From Galerina marginata (lineage: Eukaryota; Basidiomycota; Agaricomycetes; Agaricales; Galerinaceae): a stretch of DNA of 64,000 nt. The stretch covers positions 1,116,001-1,180,000 of the forward strand of contig JAECYW010000023.1 in assembly GCA_023014335.1 (NCBI GenBank), read 5' to 3'. The notes below the pieces were generated by a model. The model did no database searches, was not told the DNA's origin, and saw nothing but the letters and a program-made list of their open reading frames with translations. How positions within the stretch are numbered: the first letter of the stretch is position 1; the number at the start of each line of letters is the position of its first letter. This document shows, in pieces, positions 50,047 through 63,296 of this stretch. Position numbers and translations under genes: made by a program.

Positions 50047-52449
50047 ATGTCAAATAGTGCTGTCTATGGGTTTCTATCTATGCTTGTGTCGCCTGTCTAT
50101 GCTTTGATGTTTCTCCAAACTTTGATAATGCGCTGTACCCTGCATATGCCATACCTGATCTGGTTGATCTTCATGATGCTATTCCTGCCAAGAGTTGCAG
50201 CTTCACCAGAGCAAGCACAATTCCCAGATATCACATTCAAGGCATTCTCTGCCTTTATCCAAGACACTTTCAGTTCCAAAGTTACATTGGCAACTGTTCT
50301 ACTTCTGTTATTTACAATGACAGATAATCCAGATCTACTGAGTCTTCATGCTCGCCAACAACATCCCAAATGTAAAGGGGAGAACAAAAAAGAATTGTCA
50401 GCATGGATCAAATCTTTATCATCTGCGGTGATTGAACGACTTGGGAAGACAAAAAGCAAAAGGCTATTCAAGAAAAAGGAATCCACCAATAACAAAGCAG
50501 AATCAGTAGCATTCAAACTTGATCGGATGGCCAAGCTGTTAAATTTGACTCCATATAACGACCAGGGCAAATTTATTGCAAAGTTGAAACCAGTTTCACG
50601 TGAAGAAATTCAACCAGTTCTTGTTATTTGTCCAAGTAGTATGGAATGTGAAGATATGGAATGTGAAGATCGTGGGATATTACTGTCAACAAAAGCAAGA
50701 GATATACCCAGGGTTACTCTAATAAAAGGAACACAAGTGCACAAGAATGTGATTGTTTTAGGAGGAAACTGTAAAAAGTGTAAAGCAACCTATCAAGCTG
50801 ATCATGATCGAGTGGTCAAAAACGTAGTCAGTCCAACCAGAGTTTACGTCAATTCTGCCAAGTATCTCAAAATTGGACAGACAACATGGGTAGATCGAAC
50901 ATTCGCAGGTGCTATTTTAAATGGAATGTACAGCTTTCATGCATCAGCTTCGGCTTATACAGAATTCTGGAATAACAGTTATGGCATCATTGATGGAGAA
51001 ACTGTTGCCAAAATTACTCGGCGTCAAGTTTGGCAGGCTTTTATTCAAGAATCAATCAGAATGGTTGCTTCAGAATCTAAAGTCAATCTAGAAATGCCAG
51101 ATGGGCTATCAATCAGTGATAAAACAAAGCAGGCATTTTATAAATTGGGAAACAATGGTATTTTTGCACTTGCCACAGGACATGCTTGTGCAGAATGCAC
51201 TCAACCATTTAAAGATGCATCAGATTTAAATCTAAATTTAAATATTGATGATGCTGCAATTGTTGGACACGATGAAAACCGAACTGTACCTCCATTGCCT
51301 GACAGGAATAGGGCTGAACCATTGAACTCGGATGAACCCCAAATCCAAGTTCCTATTGTTGATAATACAATAGACAATCAAATTCCAATGCCAGCAGAAC
51401 CAAGTCAAGTTAATGATTCTATGGATGTAGATCAGCCATCTCAAAGAGATGTTACAATGGACATCCTTGATGGCATTGTTATGGGGCCCCAAATGTGTGC
51501 AGCTGATAATTGTATCGGAGAACTTAAAAATCATCGTGGTGGTGTATTCTGTGAATATCATGAACTGGAGTATGGTGCAAAATGTCGAATGCGTGACTGT
51601 CAAAATGATAAAATCAACCCAACTCAGGCATGTCAAGATCATCAAGCTGTATGGAGGAAACATTTATATGAGCATAGCCGTGTAAATCTCTCTGGAGTAA
51701 AGCGGATGTTACAGCGTCCAAATGAAACTGAGGATTGGCAAACTGCAACTCGAGGCACTGGTGTTCAAGCCCATGATGAAAATCCACCTCCAAAACGGGA
51801 TCGATCACACTTTTTTAGTCCTGCACGCTTCTACTGTGTTGAAACAATGTGCAAGCCATGTGGTGTTGTTGTTGCATGGACTAAATTTGCAAGAGCAGAG
51901 TCAGAAACAAACATTTTAAAGTTCTTGGAAACAGTATATCCCACTGAGGAGTCCCGACCACAGTATATCTGTATCGATAAAGCTTGCAGAGTCCTGAGAA
52001 CAAGTATTGCCAATGGTTCTTGGTTACGCTGGAGAAATACTAGCCGGTTCATTGTTGACTCATACCATTACATCAATCATCGAGTCAAGGATCTTTTATG
52101 TCGCACTTGGTGTAATCCAGCACCATTAAATGGCTCAGCACCAAATCTAGTTGTAATTGAAGAGGATAAAAATGGAGTCCCTCGGCGCAAACGTGCTTTT
52201 AATACCCAAGTAAGTTTTATTTCAATTATAACTCAAAATAATTAAATAAACTAACTTTGATTTAAGGTATGTGAACAACTGAACTCCTGGCTTGGTGGCT
52301 ATGATTCAATCCTCAAGCGCATGACAATCAGTAACTTCAACTGGTTTTTGCACACAATGCTGTTCTTGCATACAAAACGAGTAATACAAAAAGCTGGAAG
52401 GAAAGGAACAAATGAGGATGAATTTGATGATATGGATGAAGAAGAGTAA
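50047..52449 (+). CDS. CxC5/CxC6-type KDZ-like transposase
   Basis: Two exons (50047-52209 and 52267-52449) give about 780 aa. It has the cysteine clusters described with KDZ transposases of fungi: CPSSMECEDMECED near residue 194, NCKKCKATYQADH near 241, CAECTQPF near 383. Also CAADNC near 484 and CEYHELEYGAKCRMRDC with CQDH near 501-530. The C-terminal half looks like an RNase H-fold core: YICIDKACRV (Asp), IVDSYHYINHRVKDLLC (Asp/His) and, across the intron, NTQVCEQLNSWLGGYDSI (Glu). These recall the D, H, E stations of KDZ enzymes (for example YDIACQ); the assignment of catalytic residues is my inference. The first 55 residues are hydrophobic (MPYLIWLIFMMLFLPRVAAS) and may be mis-started; the conserved part begins near FPDITFKAFSAFI. 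Confidence 0.78.
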
Positions 52450-52569
52450 AGTACTCATTGATATACCTATTGCTTATGATGTGTATTTTTTTTACAAGTA
52501 GTACTGAATGAAAAACAATTTGAATGATTTATCTCATATTAAAATTATTTATAACATCTACTAATATTG

Positions 52570-53010
52570 AATTTTCCTAGAATTTCATCCAGAGTCCATA
52601 TGGAATCCATTCAAAATCCATGGATTTTGTCTGTGGACTACACATGGACAGAGAAAAAACACATAGAGTTGTAAAATTAAGTAATAAAGTCCATATGGAT
52701 TCCACAGAATTGTCCATGGAATCCACATATTTTTTTTGGGTGGGAACTTATGAATTTATAATCATTTGTGAAATCCATGGACTGTCCATGGATTTCCATG
52801 AGATTTCATAATATCCATAACACTGTTTCACTGAATCCACGGACAGTCCATGGAATCAAAATGAGATTCCATAACATCCATAACATTGTCCGTGGAATTA
52901 TTCTGAATCCATGGAATCCATAGAGTCCACATAACATCCATAACACTGTCCATGGAATTATTGTGAATCCATGGAATCCATGCAGTCCATACGGATAAGG
53001 TGGGGGACTG
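52570..53010 (+). repeat. right subterminal and terminal repeats of the nested element
   Basis: It mirrors the left end: repeated GGAATCCA, CCATGGA and ACATCCATAACA words, then the 35-bp inverted terminal repeat at 52976-53010 ending GGTGGGGGACTG. Confidence 0.8.
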
Positions 53011-56000
53011 TAAAGTACACTGCCCAGGAGCCTCGTCCTGTCAACATGTGCTTTCACTATTGGGCTGACGACAGATATCCGTACCTCCCTTTCGTTCCCA
53101 AATCGCCCTTCATTGGTCCCCTTATGTCGCGATTCGCAAACTTTGATTCTCACAGGCTCGTGAAAGGTAGCGTCGGATGGCACCTCCCGCACGACACCGG
53201 GAAGGAGTGGAAAGTATTCGAGCGAACGTTATACTCCACGGCCGATGCTCTCCTGACACTTTTCAAGGAGCAGCATCCTGAGATTAAATGCTTGTGGACC
53301 CCCCCAAAGAAGCCTAGTGCGTACGGGTACTTTGACACGCAGAAAACTGAGGAGGCTGCCTTGGCTGTGGCCAAGGACTCAATTGCTGGATTTGTCCTGT
53401 ACATGGCCTACACCTCTTTTTTGATCGGCCTACTTCAGGCTTGTGGAAATTCTTGGGCCCCTCAAACCGTCGCCGACTTGCTCGAAGCTTCCAAGTCGAA
53501 GCCTCATCCCGCGTGGGCAGCAGAACTCGAAGAGTCCGGGGTTGGAGTATTCGATCATACCGTCGCTCGTAATGGAGCCATCATTGATATCCCTCAATGC
53601 CGATGGCGCAATTTGATTCCTTACATGATCAAACTGAAACTTCCTCTATACTTTTACTGGGGCACCAAACCCTTCGCCAATGTTGCTGGCACCTGGGCTT
53701 CCCACTTCAAACCGAATCCAACTGTTAGAGATCCACGTGCACCACTGCCTCCAGTGCCTCCACCACCGGTAATACCACCAGGATTCCCACCAGTTGAACC
53801 TCATAGTGGCCAGAAGCCGGGTGAAACCATGGAGGCTTTCTTTGCTAGGCGGGCTGCTGAAGCCAAGAAAATCGAGGCGACAGAAACGATCCAAGCCAAG
53901 CGGAGTCGTATAGCACGCCAAACTCAGAATCTGAAGAAGGAAACCCCGTCGAGAAAGGGTCCCAGGGCCTATAGATGGGTCAGAATAGGCACGGAGCGCT
54001 TTCGCATAAGACAAGCAATCCTTCGCAATAAGATTGGGCTTGTCTGGGAAGACTACTCGTCAAGAGAAATCAAGTATAACTCATTCGAAGACGAGTTTGA
54101 CTTATGTTCTGACTTTGAGGAACCAGTTGAGTCACAGTCCGACTCTGACGACAATTCAGATATTTTCGGACCTTGCTCGTCGCGTCGTCGGAAGCCATCA
54201 CCTTGTTGTCGACCTTCGCCTGCTCGCGAGCCATCGCCTCTTCGTCAGCCTTCGCCTGCTCGCAAGCTGTCGCCTGGTCGTCGGCCTTCGCCCGCTCACA
54301 ACCAGTCGTCCCTTCGTCAGCCTCCTCGCGAGCCACCACCTCTTCTTCAGCCCTCGCTTCCTTGCCAGCCTTCTCCCTGCCAGCCTTCTCCCCCTCGCCA
54401 GTCTTCTCCCCCTCGCCAGCCTTCTCCTCCTCGCCAGCCGTCGCCTCCTCCTCGCCAGTTGTCGCCCATTTGCCAGCCTTCTCCTCGCAGGTCTCCTCCT
54501 CCCGACCCTTCACTTCCTCGTGAGCTGTCCCCTCCTCGCCAGATACCTCGTCAACTCTCCTCCCCCCCTCAGCCTAATCTGCTGCAATTGCTGTCTTCGC
54601 CAGTTGGGCGTGGACGACTTCCTGTAGTGGAAGACGACGACGACAAGATGGATACTGGGGACAGTGCCCCAGACGCTGAGATGCTGGACGAGGAGATGGA
54701 CACTGGGGATGAAGACTTAGACTCAGACGACGAGACGCCGGTAATAGTGAGGCAGAGTCATAAGGAGGACGTCGAGATGGAATCTGATGAATTGTTTGAA
54801 CTTTCAAAGCAAGATATCCTGAATCGCCTTCCCATCGTCGAACTCGAGGAGCGTCCGCCAGAGGATGAATTTATAGAGGACTTAGTGTATTACCGCTATG
54901 GGTACTCCTACGATAGCACGGACTACACGGGCAAAGTGATACCGGTGGTCATCAAGAATTGGACGACAGCGTGCCGTGCCGTGGGTGGCCAGCACCTGGA
55001 TTCAGGGTCTCGGCGAAACAGGCAAAGCATCCAAGACTTCCTTAACTTGCTGAGCACTGCCAAGACCCCATTTCACGAAATCCCTCCTCACTATTGGGAT
55101 ATTAATCCAGCAAATTTTGAGTCGATTGGTAAAACTCTCAGCTCTCATTTTCGCCTCCAGGTAGTTCGCCTTGACCAAAAGGTTCACTGCCTGCTTCATC
55201 CTCGCAGGCTTGAACCCAAGAAGTGCCCTCCTTGGATTCTTGCGGTATCACCACAGATTGCCCTTGAATGTGTACGTCGGGGATTTGGCCCTGATCCGTA
55301 TGAGGTGGCTGAATACCTTGTGGTCCATGGGATAGAATTCCGCACTCTTCAGCGATTGGCATCGAGACCTCCTTGTCCGAGAATTTCTTCTTGGAGAAGC
55401 CCACTTGGAAAGCGTCCAGCTGACTACAAGTATGATGCGGCAGACTATGCGCATTATGCTGATGTCAGGGACAGATATTTTGATAGTCGCTGCAATGCCC
55501 GTCGTGCCCTCTCCAGTGGTGGTGTCATTGCACGTCTCGCTAGAGAAGTCATCCCTATCTCTGCTATCCTTGCTGGCCCTTCTCAGGATGCGCTTCAGGG
55601 CAATCAAGATGTTTTTCTCTGTGGCGAGTTTGGCAACGAGATCTATGTGGATGACAGCTTATCCCTGGAGGTTAGAGACTTCCTCGTTGGAACCTATGAG
55701 CAAGCTACTGGAACAAGAAGTGTGATTTTCAGGTTTTTCTTTTTTTGTTGTTATTCACCACCTTTTCTTTAGATCAAGTCGGTTACTACTCCTGGTTCCC
55801 AGCCGAGCAAGCCTGGCTTGTCTCAGGCCTCAATGTAGGACATTGGAATCCTGAATGTGAATCTTGGTTTACTCGTCGGCTTAAGCAGGCCACGAGCGCA
55901 TCTCGTCAACCACTTGCGAGACTCAAATGGCGAAAAAAAATCAAATTCACTGGAGCTGCCCCCCAGCTTGTACGTCAAATGAACCATGCCATCGTCGATT

Positions 56001-56038
56001 TCCTCCAGTACTCCCCATCCACTTTTCTTCGAAATTGA

Positions 56039-56957
56039 TTGCATGATCTGCTGGCCTCTTGCGCCTCCCCCGTGTACATTATTTTACGCCAACGCTACTC
56101 CCAGCAACTTAGATATCTTATGAAGGTTTTAATCTAGTCACTCTGTATATATTATATTTCTTGTAATATGTAAACCTTCCTTCTTGCTATTCCTGAGTGT
56201 CCCCAAAATGCGCGATTGGTGGGTGATGAGTGGGCATTGAGTGGGTGCATTCTGGAAAGGAACTTTATATTTGGAATGAAATTCACTGTGTAAGGAAACT
56301 TTCCAAGATCCTTTTCACTTAAAATAGAGATTTTTCATTCAGGATTTAGGATTCAGGTTGCTGGTGACAGCTGGTCTGCCACTCTTGTTGTACATTACAG
56401 GGATTCTTAATCACAAACCTATTTGTTGCCTTGCCACACCTGCTACAGACTCTGGGATTAGTTGGCTGCCACACCTGTCTTACATTAATATTTAGGATGA
56501 CCATATTGGTCTCAGACCTGCCCACTGGTCTGCTACACCCAGTCTATTATTTTGACCCTGCTGGTTGGTCTGCCATACCAGCCAAACATTAGAGGGCTTG
56601 TTGCTCTTAGATCTTTTGGTTGGCTCACCATGCCCACTTTATATTTCAGAATTCACTGCTCTCTGCTAATTTCAACAGCCTGCTACACTCATTACATACT
56701 CACAACTTCATTGCTTCATGCCCGCTCATGAGTCATTGCTGCTTTACATTTATGGGTTTATTGGTGTCAGACCTATTTGTTGGCTTGCTATACCTGTTTG
56801 CATACAGGGGTTGGCCCAAGACCCTTTCCATTGGGCCTACCACATTTCAGAGTTTGTTGATTTCCCTATTTTATTTATTTTATCTCTGTTCATTGGTCAA
56901 TCAATTTACTGGGGCTCTTTGATCAACCCTGAGTTTATCAGTGCTTGCTACTAAGTA
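56039..56957 (+). repeat. 3' flank with degenerate tandem repeat and dispersed repeat copy 2
   Basis: 56241-56345 is the inverted partner of 29260-29362. From about 56350 to 56830 an imperfect unit of about 55-60 bp recurs roughly six times, recognised by TGGTCTGCCACACC-like and TACATTA-like words. ORFs here (56620-56922) run through the repeat and are not convincing genes. Confidence 0.55.
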
Positions 56958-57341
56958 TTACATCTTCATCCCATCTAGACTCACTGGGAGTAGTCTAGCA
57001 ATGGCGTTGGCATAAAATAATGAACATGGAGCAAGTGGATTAGCAATCAATTTTGAAGGAGAAGCAGATGGGAAGAACTTGAGGAAATCAACAACGGCAT
57101 GGTTCATTTGGCATACAAGCTGGGGGGCAACTGTAGTAAATCTGATTCTATTTCGCCATTGGAATCTCGAAAGTGGTTGACAAGTTGCGACCCTGGTCTC
57201 CTTAAGCTGACCAATAAACCAAGTTTCACATTCAGGATTCCAAAATCCAACATTGAGGCCTGAGACCAACCAAGCTTTCTCGGCTGGGAACCAGGAAAAA
57301 AGACCGACTTGATCTGGAGAAAGGGTGGTGAATAACAACAA
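56958..57341 (-). pseudogene. family B C-terminal exon, isolated fragment
   Basis: The minus strand reads DQVGLFSWFPAEKAWLVSGL, then NVGFWNPECETWF and QLVCQMNHAVVDFLKFFPSA. This is clearly homologous to DQVGYYSWFPAEQAWLVSGL and QLVRQMNHAIVDFLQYSPST in the last exon of the gene ending at 56038. The preceding intron tail (TTGTTATTCACCACC) is also conserved. The rest of the gene is absent: upstream it runs straight into the right inverted-repeat arm at 57350/57351. Confidence 0.75.
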
Positions 57342-57869
57342 AACAAATCACGGAGGAACGTCGAGATGGGCAACGTGCGAGTTGAGGTTGTTGGGAACAG
57401 CGACTCTGGCCTATACCAACTGACGAATCAGAGTGCCTTCCTCTTGCTGAAGCAGGCGACACTCACTGCATGATCCCAAAAATGATGGGCTTCCCTCCAG
57501 AAAATCCGAATGTGTCTTTCATCGTATTTGCTTGTCAGAAAGTGAAGATGCAGTGTCAAGAAGAGGCAGAAGAGGCTATACCCGTGTTTATAGAGGAGCT
57601 GGTTATGGTTATGTGAGAGGGTTGTCTAGAGGGAATGAACCTACATACCACGAGCAAATTTATCCAACTTAACACTAAGCTTGACCTCAGAAACACCATA
57701 AGTAGCAACACAGATAGTTCCGTCGACATTTCCAACGGCAACAGTGTCGTCATCGACGCCAATTTTCATTTCACTTCATGTCCACGCAGACAGGCTTCTG
57801 ATGTTAATGCCGGTCTTGACGACTTCTTGGTGCATTCTGCCACAGTCGAGGAGTTGTTTTCGTCAATAA

Positions 57870-59175
57870 CTCTGAGTTGATATGATACCTAGGTATAGTT
57901 AGACATGACTATCACCTTCAAAAGAGAAAGCAAAAATTACTGACAAGTACCCGAAGTCAAAGATGAGGAAAATGGAAGAACCATCGGAACTGAAATTCAA
58001 ATCCTAGCTCTAAAGTGAGAATGGCGGTCGACACGAGATATGAAAAACTGCCACAAACCAGATAAACATCCGACTCTCCGTCTGACTTCGCCCGAAATAG
58101 CGGTGACATGCCTGAGATCATCTAAACCGAGACACATGAGGAATCTCTTCAAAATGGAGAAGTTCGGCCTAATAATACTTACCACCTGTGCAAACCGACT
58201 TAGCCCCTGCCTCCAGCGTTCGTCCATTATTCAAAAAATGTTGAGTTCGGTAGAACCTGGATGAAGAAAAAACATGAGACGTCTGTTCCACAGCCGATTC
58301 GATAGGCTTACTGACTGCCATACACCTCGCAGCGTTATAGTCTACTTTGAATCCCTATCTCAGGGTAGGAAGTAGTTTAAAGTGTCGAGAAGGACAGGGG
58401 GAAGCTCTTGAGTCGGGGTATAGTGAAAACACGAAGAGAGAGCGCGGACATGTCGAGGATCCGGAAATGAGGGATAGATTATTGGAAGAAGAAGTCCTCC
58501 AAGCTTCGATGAACCGCTCTGAACAACCGATGCAACCAGTGAGGTGCTCCAAGCTGTAGGCTAGTTCACTTAGGCCAGAGGAGATATTACGACGTAAGCA
58601 CCGTATGCGACCCGTAGGTGCACTCAAGCGCAGTCGATAGTAAGATAGTAGAGCACCAGCACGGCGGAGGGCCACGCTAAGCGCTCGAAGGTGATGGAGG
58701 AAGATAGAGAAACTGAAAACGGATCCACCGAGGTTTCTGACAAACAAAACCAAACACTGGGAATTGAGACGAAAATCAAATCAAGGGGATGCATGACGGA
58801 TGGGCGCAACCGAGCAGGGTATAAGCGTCCTCGAAGATTGATGTTCTTTGTCTGGATGGCGGAATCAGTGGGACTTGAAGAGAAACTGATGAGTGTAAGA
58901 CTTACACTTGGACTTTGAGCAATATAAAGACGAGCGTTGCCCATATTGACTTGACGAATGAGTGGCAGAGCGTCGGGGGAGTGGGCGATGGAGGTGGGCG
59001 ATCAAGTGGGCACAAGCTCCCTAATAAACGATTTGGCATCGGAAAAAATGAGTGGCGAAGACATGAAGGTCTTTGTCGGATGTAAGGCTAGTTTGGGCGA
59101 CGAAGTGGGCGCGAGGCATTCCAATATCGTGACGGAAAGAAAAGTCACGTCACAGAACCGCCTGAGGACTTTGAT
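57870..59175. other. unassigned part of the right arm
   Basis: Mirror image of 36038-37343. Plus-strand pieces such as ERGHVEDPEMRDRLLEEEVL (about 58440-58500) look protein-like and could be upstream exons of family A, but no frame links them. Confidence 0.35.
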
Positions 59176-62100
59176 TTGGTTTCGAGAAGGGGCGCGAGGC
59201 ATTCCAAATTCCTCTTGCGACAGACCACTATGTACGAACGCCAGGAAGCTGACCGTCAGGAAGACCCAATGGACGACCAAGACGACGACCATAACTTGAA
59301 CGTTTCTCGGGCAGGAAGCGTGTATCTTGACGCTGAAGACCATAACTCGAACGCATCTCGGGCAGGAAGCGTGTATCTTGACGCTGACGACCACAACTCG
59401 AACGCCTCTCGGGCAGAAAGCGTGTGTCTTGACCCTGATGATAAGTCTGAAAACGGCCCCATGAGTGCCCAAACGACACCTCGACCCCTTCATAGTAAAC
59501 TCCCCACCAACCCAGCTGCCTTTGCCCTTTCCTCTGGCAGGAATGGCCCCAGGCACCCAATCCATTCCCAAGTGCCAACAACTTCTCATTTTGGCGTATC
59601 CTCCTTCTTGGGCCCACCAGACTCGATCCGCGCGCTCGCCCTGGGCCGAGTACGTTCTCAGATGCCTTCAGCAGCGGGCTTCCCCGCCTGGGACCCATAA
59701 CGCAACACCACCCTGATATCAACATGGACATGAACATGGTACTCGGCTCCAATCCTTGGGAAGAGTCGTCCGTTCTCGGTAAGCGCGTCGAGCACGATAG
59801 GCCTTTGTTGTTTTTACCAGATCCGGATTCTCCACTGAATCAAACCAATGCCTTGGTTACGCCGGTAAGCCGCTGTAAAGGACCTAACAACCTGTCTGGC
59901 TGACGTCGAACACCTATAGACTCCAAAGCGTCCAAAGGTATTCAAAGAGCTAGAACCTGTGCCGATTTATCCCACACACAGAGTTCGCCAGACCAATGCG
60001 ACTCTGGTGAAGATGAATTCGAAATATAAGACGGAGCTGAATAACCACTTCGATCCGACAGGAACCTTTCAGAAAGGTTTACTGGCAACATTCAGGGCGG
60101 AAGCCGAGTCAATGCTCAACACCGTTCAGCGAGAGCATGAACAGCGCATGCAGAAGTTGGAACATGACTACGGGGTGAGGGAGAAGGATTTGGAGGCAAA
60201 GGCAAAGAGCTTGCATGCGGAAGCAGAGAGGTTGAAACGCGAATCGGAGGCAAAGATGGAAGTGGAGCAGCAGGAGCAGCAGGTATCGACGAGGGAACAG
60301 CAGGTGGGCCAATGTTGATCGTTCTGGATGGGTCTTGTTGATAAATCCGTTTGCAAGGAGAGACTTGCGTGGTGCACAAGAGGTCGAAAGGTTGAAGGCC
60401 CTCATTGTTCGACAGGTCGAAGAGGCGAAAGAGCGCATTGCTCAAGAGCTCGAAGAAGCGAACGCGAAGGTACGCGTGATTTCCAACTGTGATCGTTACC
60501 GAGCCCATTCAAACTTCTTGCAGAACGCAGACCAAGAAAGGAGACGCGTAGAATTGGAGCAAGAAATTGAAGAGACCCGGCGCACGAAGCGTCAGACAGA
60601 AAATTTATTGACTGATAGATTGAAAGAGCTCCAGGTCAGTCATAGTGGCTGTGAGGACTGGCAAAAACTGACAACTCACTTAGGCCAAAAAGGATGAGGA
60701 GATAGCTGCCGCCATCCAAAGGCAAAACCGAATGAATTCCGAAAAGGTTCGCCCATGCTCAAATTTCCGCTACCGTCGTCTTCTTATCTTTTTGTAGGAA
60801 AAAAATAAGGCATCATCATCCATGGGGACCAATGGACAGGCCAACAAAGGGAAAGAGCGCGAAGTGGTATGTGTTCATGTTTTGTCTTCTGCATTGCCTC
60901 ATGTCGTGCACAGAGTGATGAGGGGCCGCCCTCCAACAAATCAGCGTCGACTAAACCTCCGCCTCGAGATCAGAACTGACAACCACCCGATTCAGGAGAA
61001 AGCCGTCCTGAAGGCGTGGACGATTGCGAACCATCTGAAGACGAGGTATAAGACAAACGCCCAAAACTTCAGCGCCGCCGAACGCAGGGCCTAAGCTGGG
61101 CTTCTATCAAGAGCAAAAAATCAAAGCAGTACGCTCAGGAGCGACCGGTCCTTGAGGCATCGGTACGTCGTATTGAAATTTCAATGGCGCCTGCTAGATA
61201 AAATATTGCAGGAAGCAGTCGACGAAGACGTTGACATGAGTGAACCAGAAGGAAAATCCAACGAGACCGACGACGGCGAATCCAACGACGGCGAATCCGA
61301 CAATGACGACGAGGCACCGCTAACGTTGGGAGCACTGAAAAAATTATTGCGAGAAGTCCTTAAAGGACAAACCAAACGCGGTGGCCGCAAATCCGATACC
61401 ATTAGAGGCCGACGATCCAAGGTAAACCCCGTAGAAGAGGAAAAGAAAATGGATGAAAAGTGGGAAAGAGCCAGCTACTGCGTTCGTGTTCCCCTCGGCC
61501 ATTGAAACCTCCATTGACCCTGACCGATATATAGCGCTTGGTTGGAACAGTCATGAAAGGGATGTTTGGAATTGAATCCGTGGAGGAGTACGCCGTCCAC
61601 GAACCACCTGAATCCACACATGTCCGGCACTTTGATCGAGAAGAACAAAATGGGCCTGATAAAGATGACCTCCGAATCGATGAGAGACAAGATCTCATCG
61701 GCCTGGAATACGAGAGTGATGGAAATCCTCCTTGATGCCGTGTTAGAAGGAAAGAGGAAAGCAACAGCCTGGGACGATCTCCCAGACCGTTCCGATGATT
61801 ATTTGATGGAGATAATCCAGGATCAAATAGAACGCGCCCGGACAACCTGGAGGAATGCTCAACCAAAACTCCTGGAATCTGGCGAGGTTGAGAGCTTGAA
61901 TGAGGTTGAAAAGAGGATGATAGAATCGAAGGAGGTCACGGAAAAGATGAAACGAGCGAACATGAGGCGCATCCACGTAAGGTTTTCGATTCTTCATGTC
62001 CTATGGAGTGTCTGAAGGCCGTTGTAGCGACGTGACCGTAGGGTTGAAACAATCAAGCGCACGATCGAGAGAAAAAGGGATGAAGGGGCAACCGACATAG

Positions 62101-62488
62101 CGATATGGGAATGGTTGGAAACACTGGTTACGCAACTCGGCCCCGAAGGTATGAGCTCTGACGAAAGCGACATAGCGGCATGGAGGTCCTCTATGTCAGA
62201 TCCCTCAATTGGCGAAGGAGTGCCGAAAAGGAAATGGATTTCATCGACAAGCAAAGGAGAACCGACAGGAAATTGTTCTCCAATAAAGGTAGCAAACCCA
62301 CTCTTCGGCTGCGGAAGTCCGGACATGGGAATACCGGGCGAAACCCGCCGAAAGGAAAATCCAAGAGCCTCTTCGACAAGCACTATTTGGCCAATCACAA
62401 GAACGTGAAAAACCTGAAGCTGAAGAAGGGCGACGGCGAGAATCTGCAATGGCTCAACATCGGAGTCCATTCTATGTTAAGGAAATGA
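59176..62488 (+). pseudogene. family A coiled-coil protein, copy 3 (right arm)
   Basis: This is the inverted, essentially identical copy of the gene at 32725-36037, with the same domain order: three 20-residue repeats, DMNMVLGSNPWEESS, coiled coils, acidic patch, GMSSDESD block and the WRRSAEKEMDFIDKQRR block ending at MLRK. The same lesions are present: stop at 59698-59700 followed by frame shift, in-frame TGA at 60977-60979 and TAA at 61049-61051, and a frame shift near 62177. Shared lesions mean the duplication came after inactivation. Confidence 0.7.
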
Positions 62489-62717
62489 GTTCGAGCTTTG
62501 TATTTGCCTAAGTCGATACTTACCCTGAATACATCGGGATTTACGATGAAGATAAGCGCATAACGGAAAGTAAGACGTCAGAAGGGACTAGAAGAGAAAA
62601 AGTAAGCACAACTTTTCAAATGAAATAAGGGCGGAAAGTGACTCACGGTAAGAGGGTAGGGAGTGGTGAAAACGCAGCAGCAGATGGAGAAGTTCGTAGT
62701 TAGTAGGAGAGATAAAA

Positions 62718-63022
62718 TTAATGCGACAGTCCTCAGAGCCGTCTGTAGGACCGTCTTCGTCGCGGAGGGTTGAGGGCCGACAGTCTTCAGAGCTATCTGT
62801 AGGACCGTCTTCGTCGTGGAGCGTTGAGGGCCGTGGCCAGGAGAGAACGAGACGAGCTCGTGCGACAGTCCTCAGAGCTATCTGTAGGACCAGTGCGAAG
62901 AGAAGTCCTGCTTGACAGTCCTCGGAGCATCACGAGGACCGAGACCAATGCGTGTAGTTGACGTTGAGTAATCGCCATAAAATTCTTCTTGAAATCAGGC
63001 CGCAGATCGGTCCTGCTTGACG
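62718..63022 (+). repeat. GGTCCT..AGGACTGTC hairpin array, copy 3
   Basis: Four to five units (for example GCGACAGTCCTCAGAGC then CGTCTGTAGGACCGTC) form the mirror of 32191-32490. The array is cut off at the end of the arm, 63024. Confidence 0.8.
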
Positions 63023-63024
63023 GT

Positions 63025-63296
63025 AGTTGGATAGATTAAATGTTAGTATATACAAACAATCATTACATGGGCTGAATGAACCATAAGCCATACGTTGACC
63101 AAAGAAGGGAGGAAAACTTACAGTAGTAGTAGCAATACTCGACGAGGACAAGATGAGATTTACCGCTGGTCAAACGACGGTAATTGGATCAAGAACATTA
63201 TAGATACATATGTATACCTGAATATAGAGAACCGTAAGACATAGATTTGAACGCAAAAAAAAGAGGCAAACCTACAGTAAGACTTCAAACCAACTC
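63025..63296. other. AT-rich spacer after the inverted repeat
   Basis: There is no ORF or repeat of note. It begins where the right arm ends. Confidence 0.5.

Larger units (their letters stand above)
57351..63024. repeat. right arm of the 5,674-bp inverted repeat
   Basis: It is the reverse complement of 32189-37862 base for base as far as compared, with one mismatch (A at 62926). It ends abruptly at 63024 in unrelated AT-rich DNA. Confidence 0.93.

Noticed and set aside
52971..53015. ATG at 52971 as the start of the large family B frame
   Set aside because: It lies inside the right terminal repeat of the transposon. Conserved sequence begins only after 53010, and the true 5' end is at 46026.
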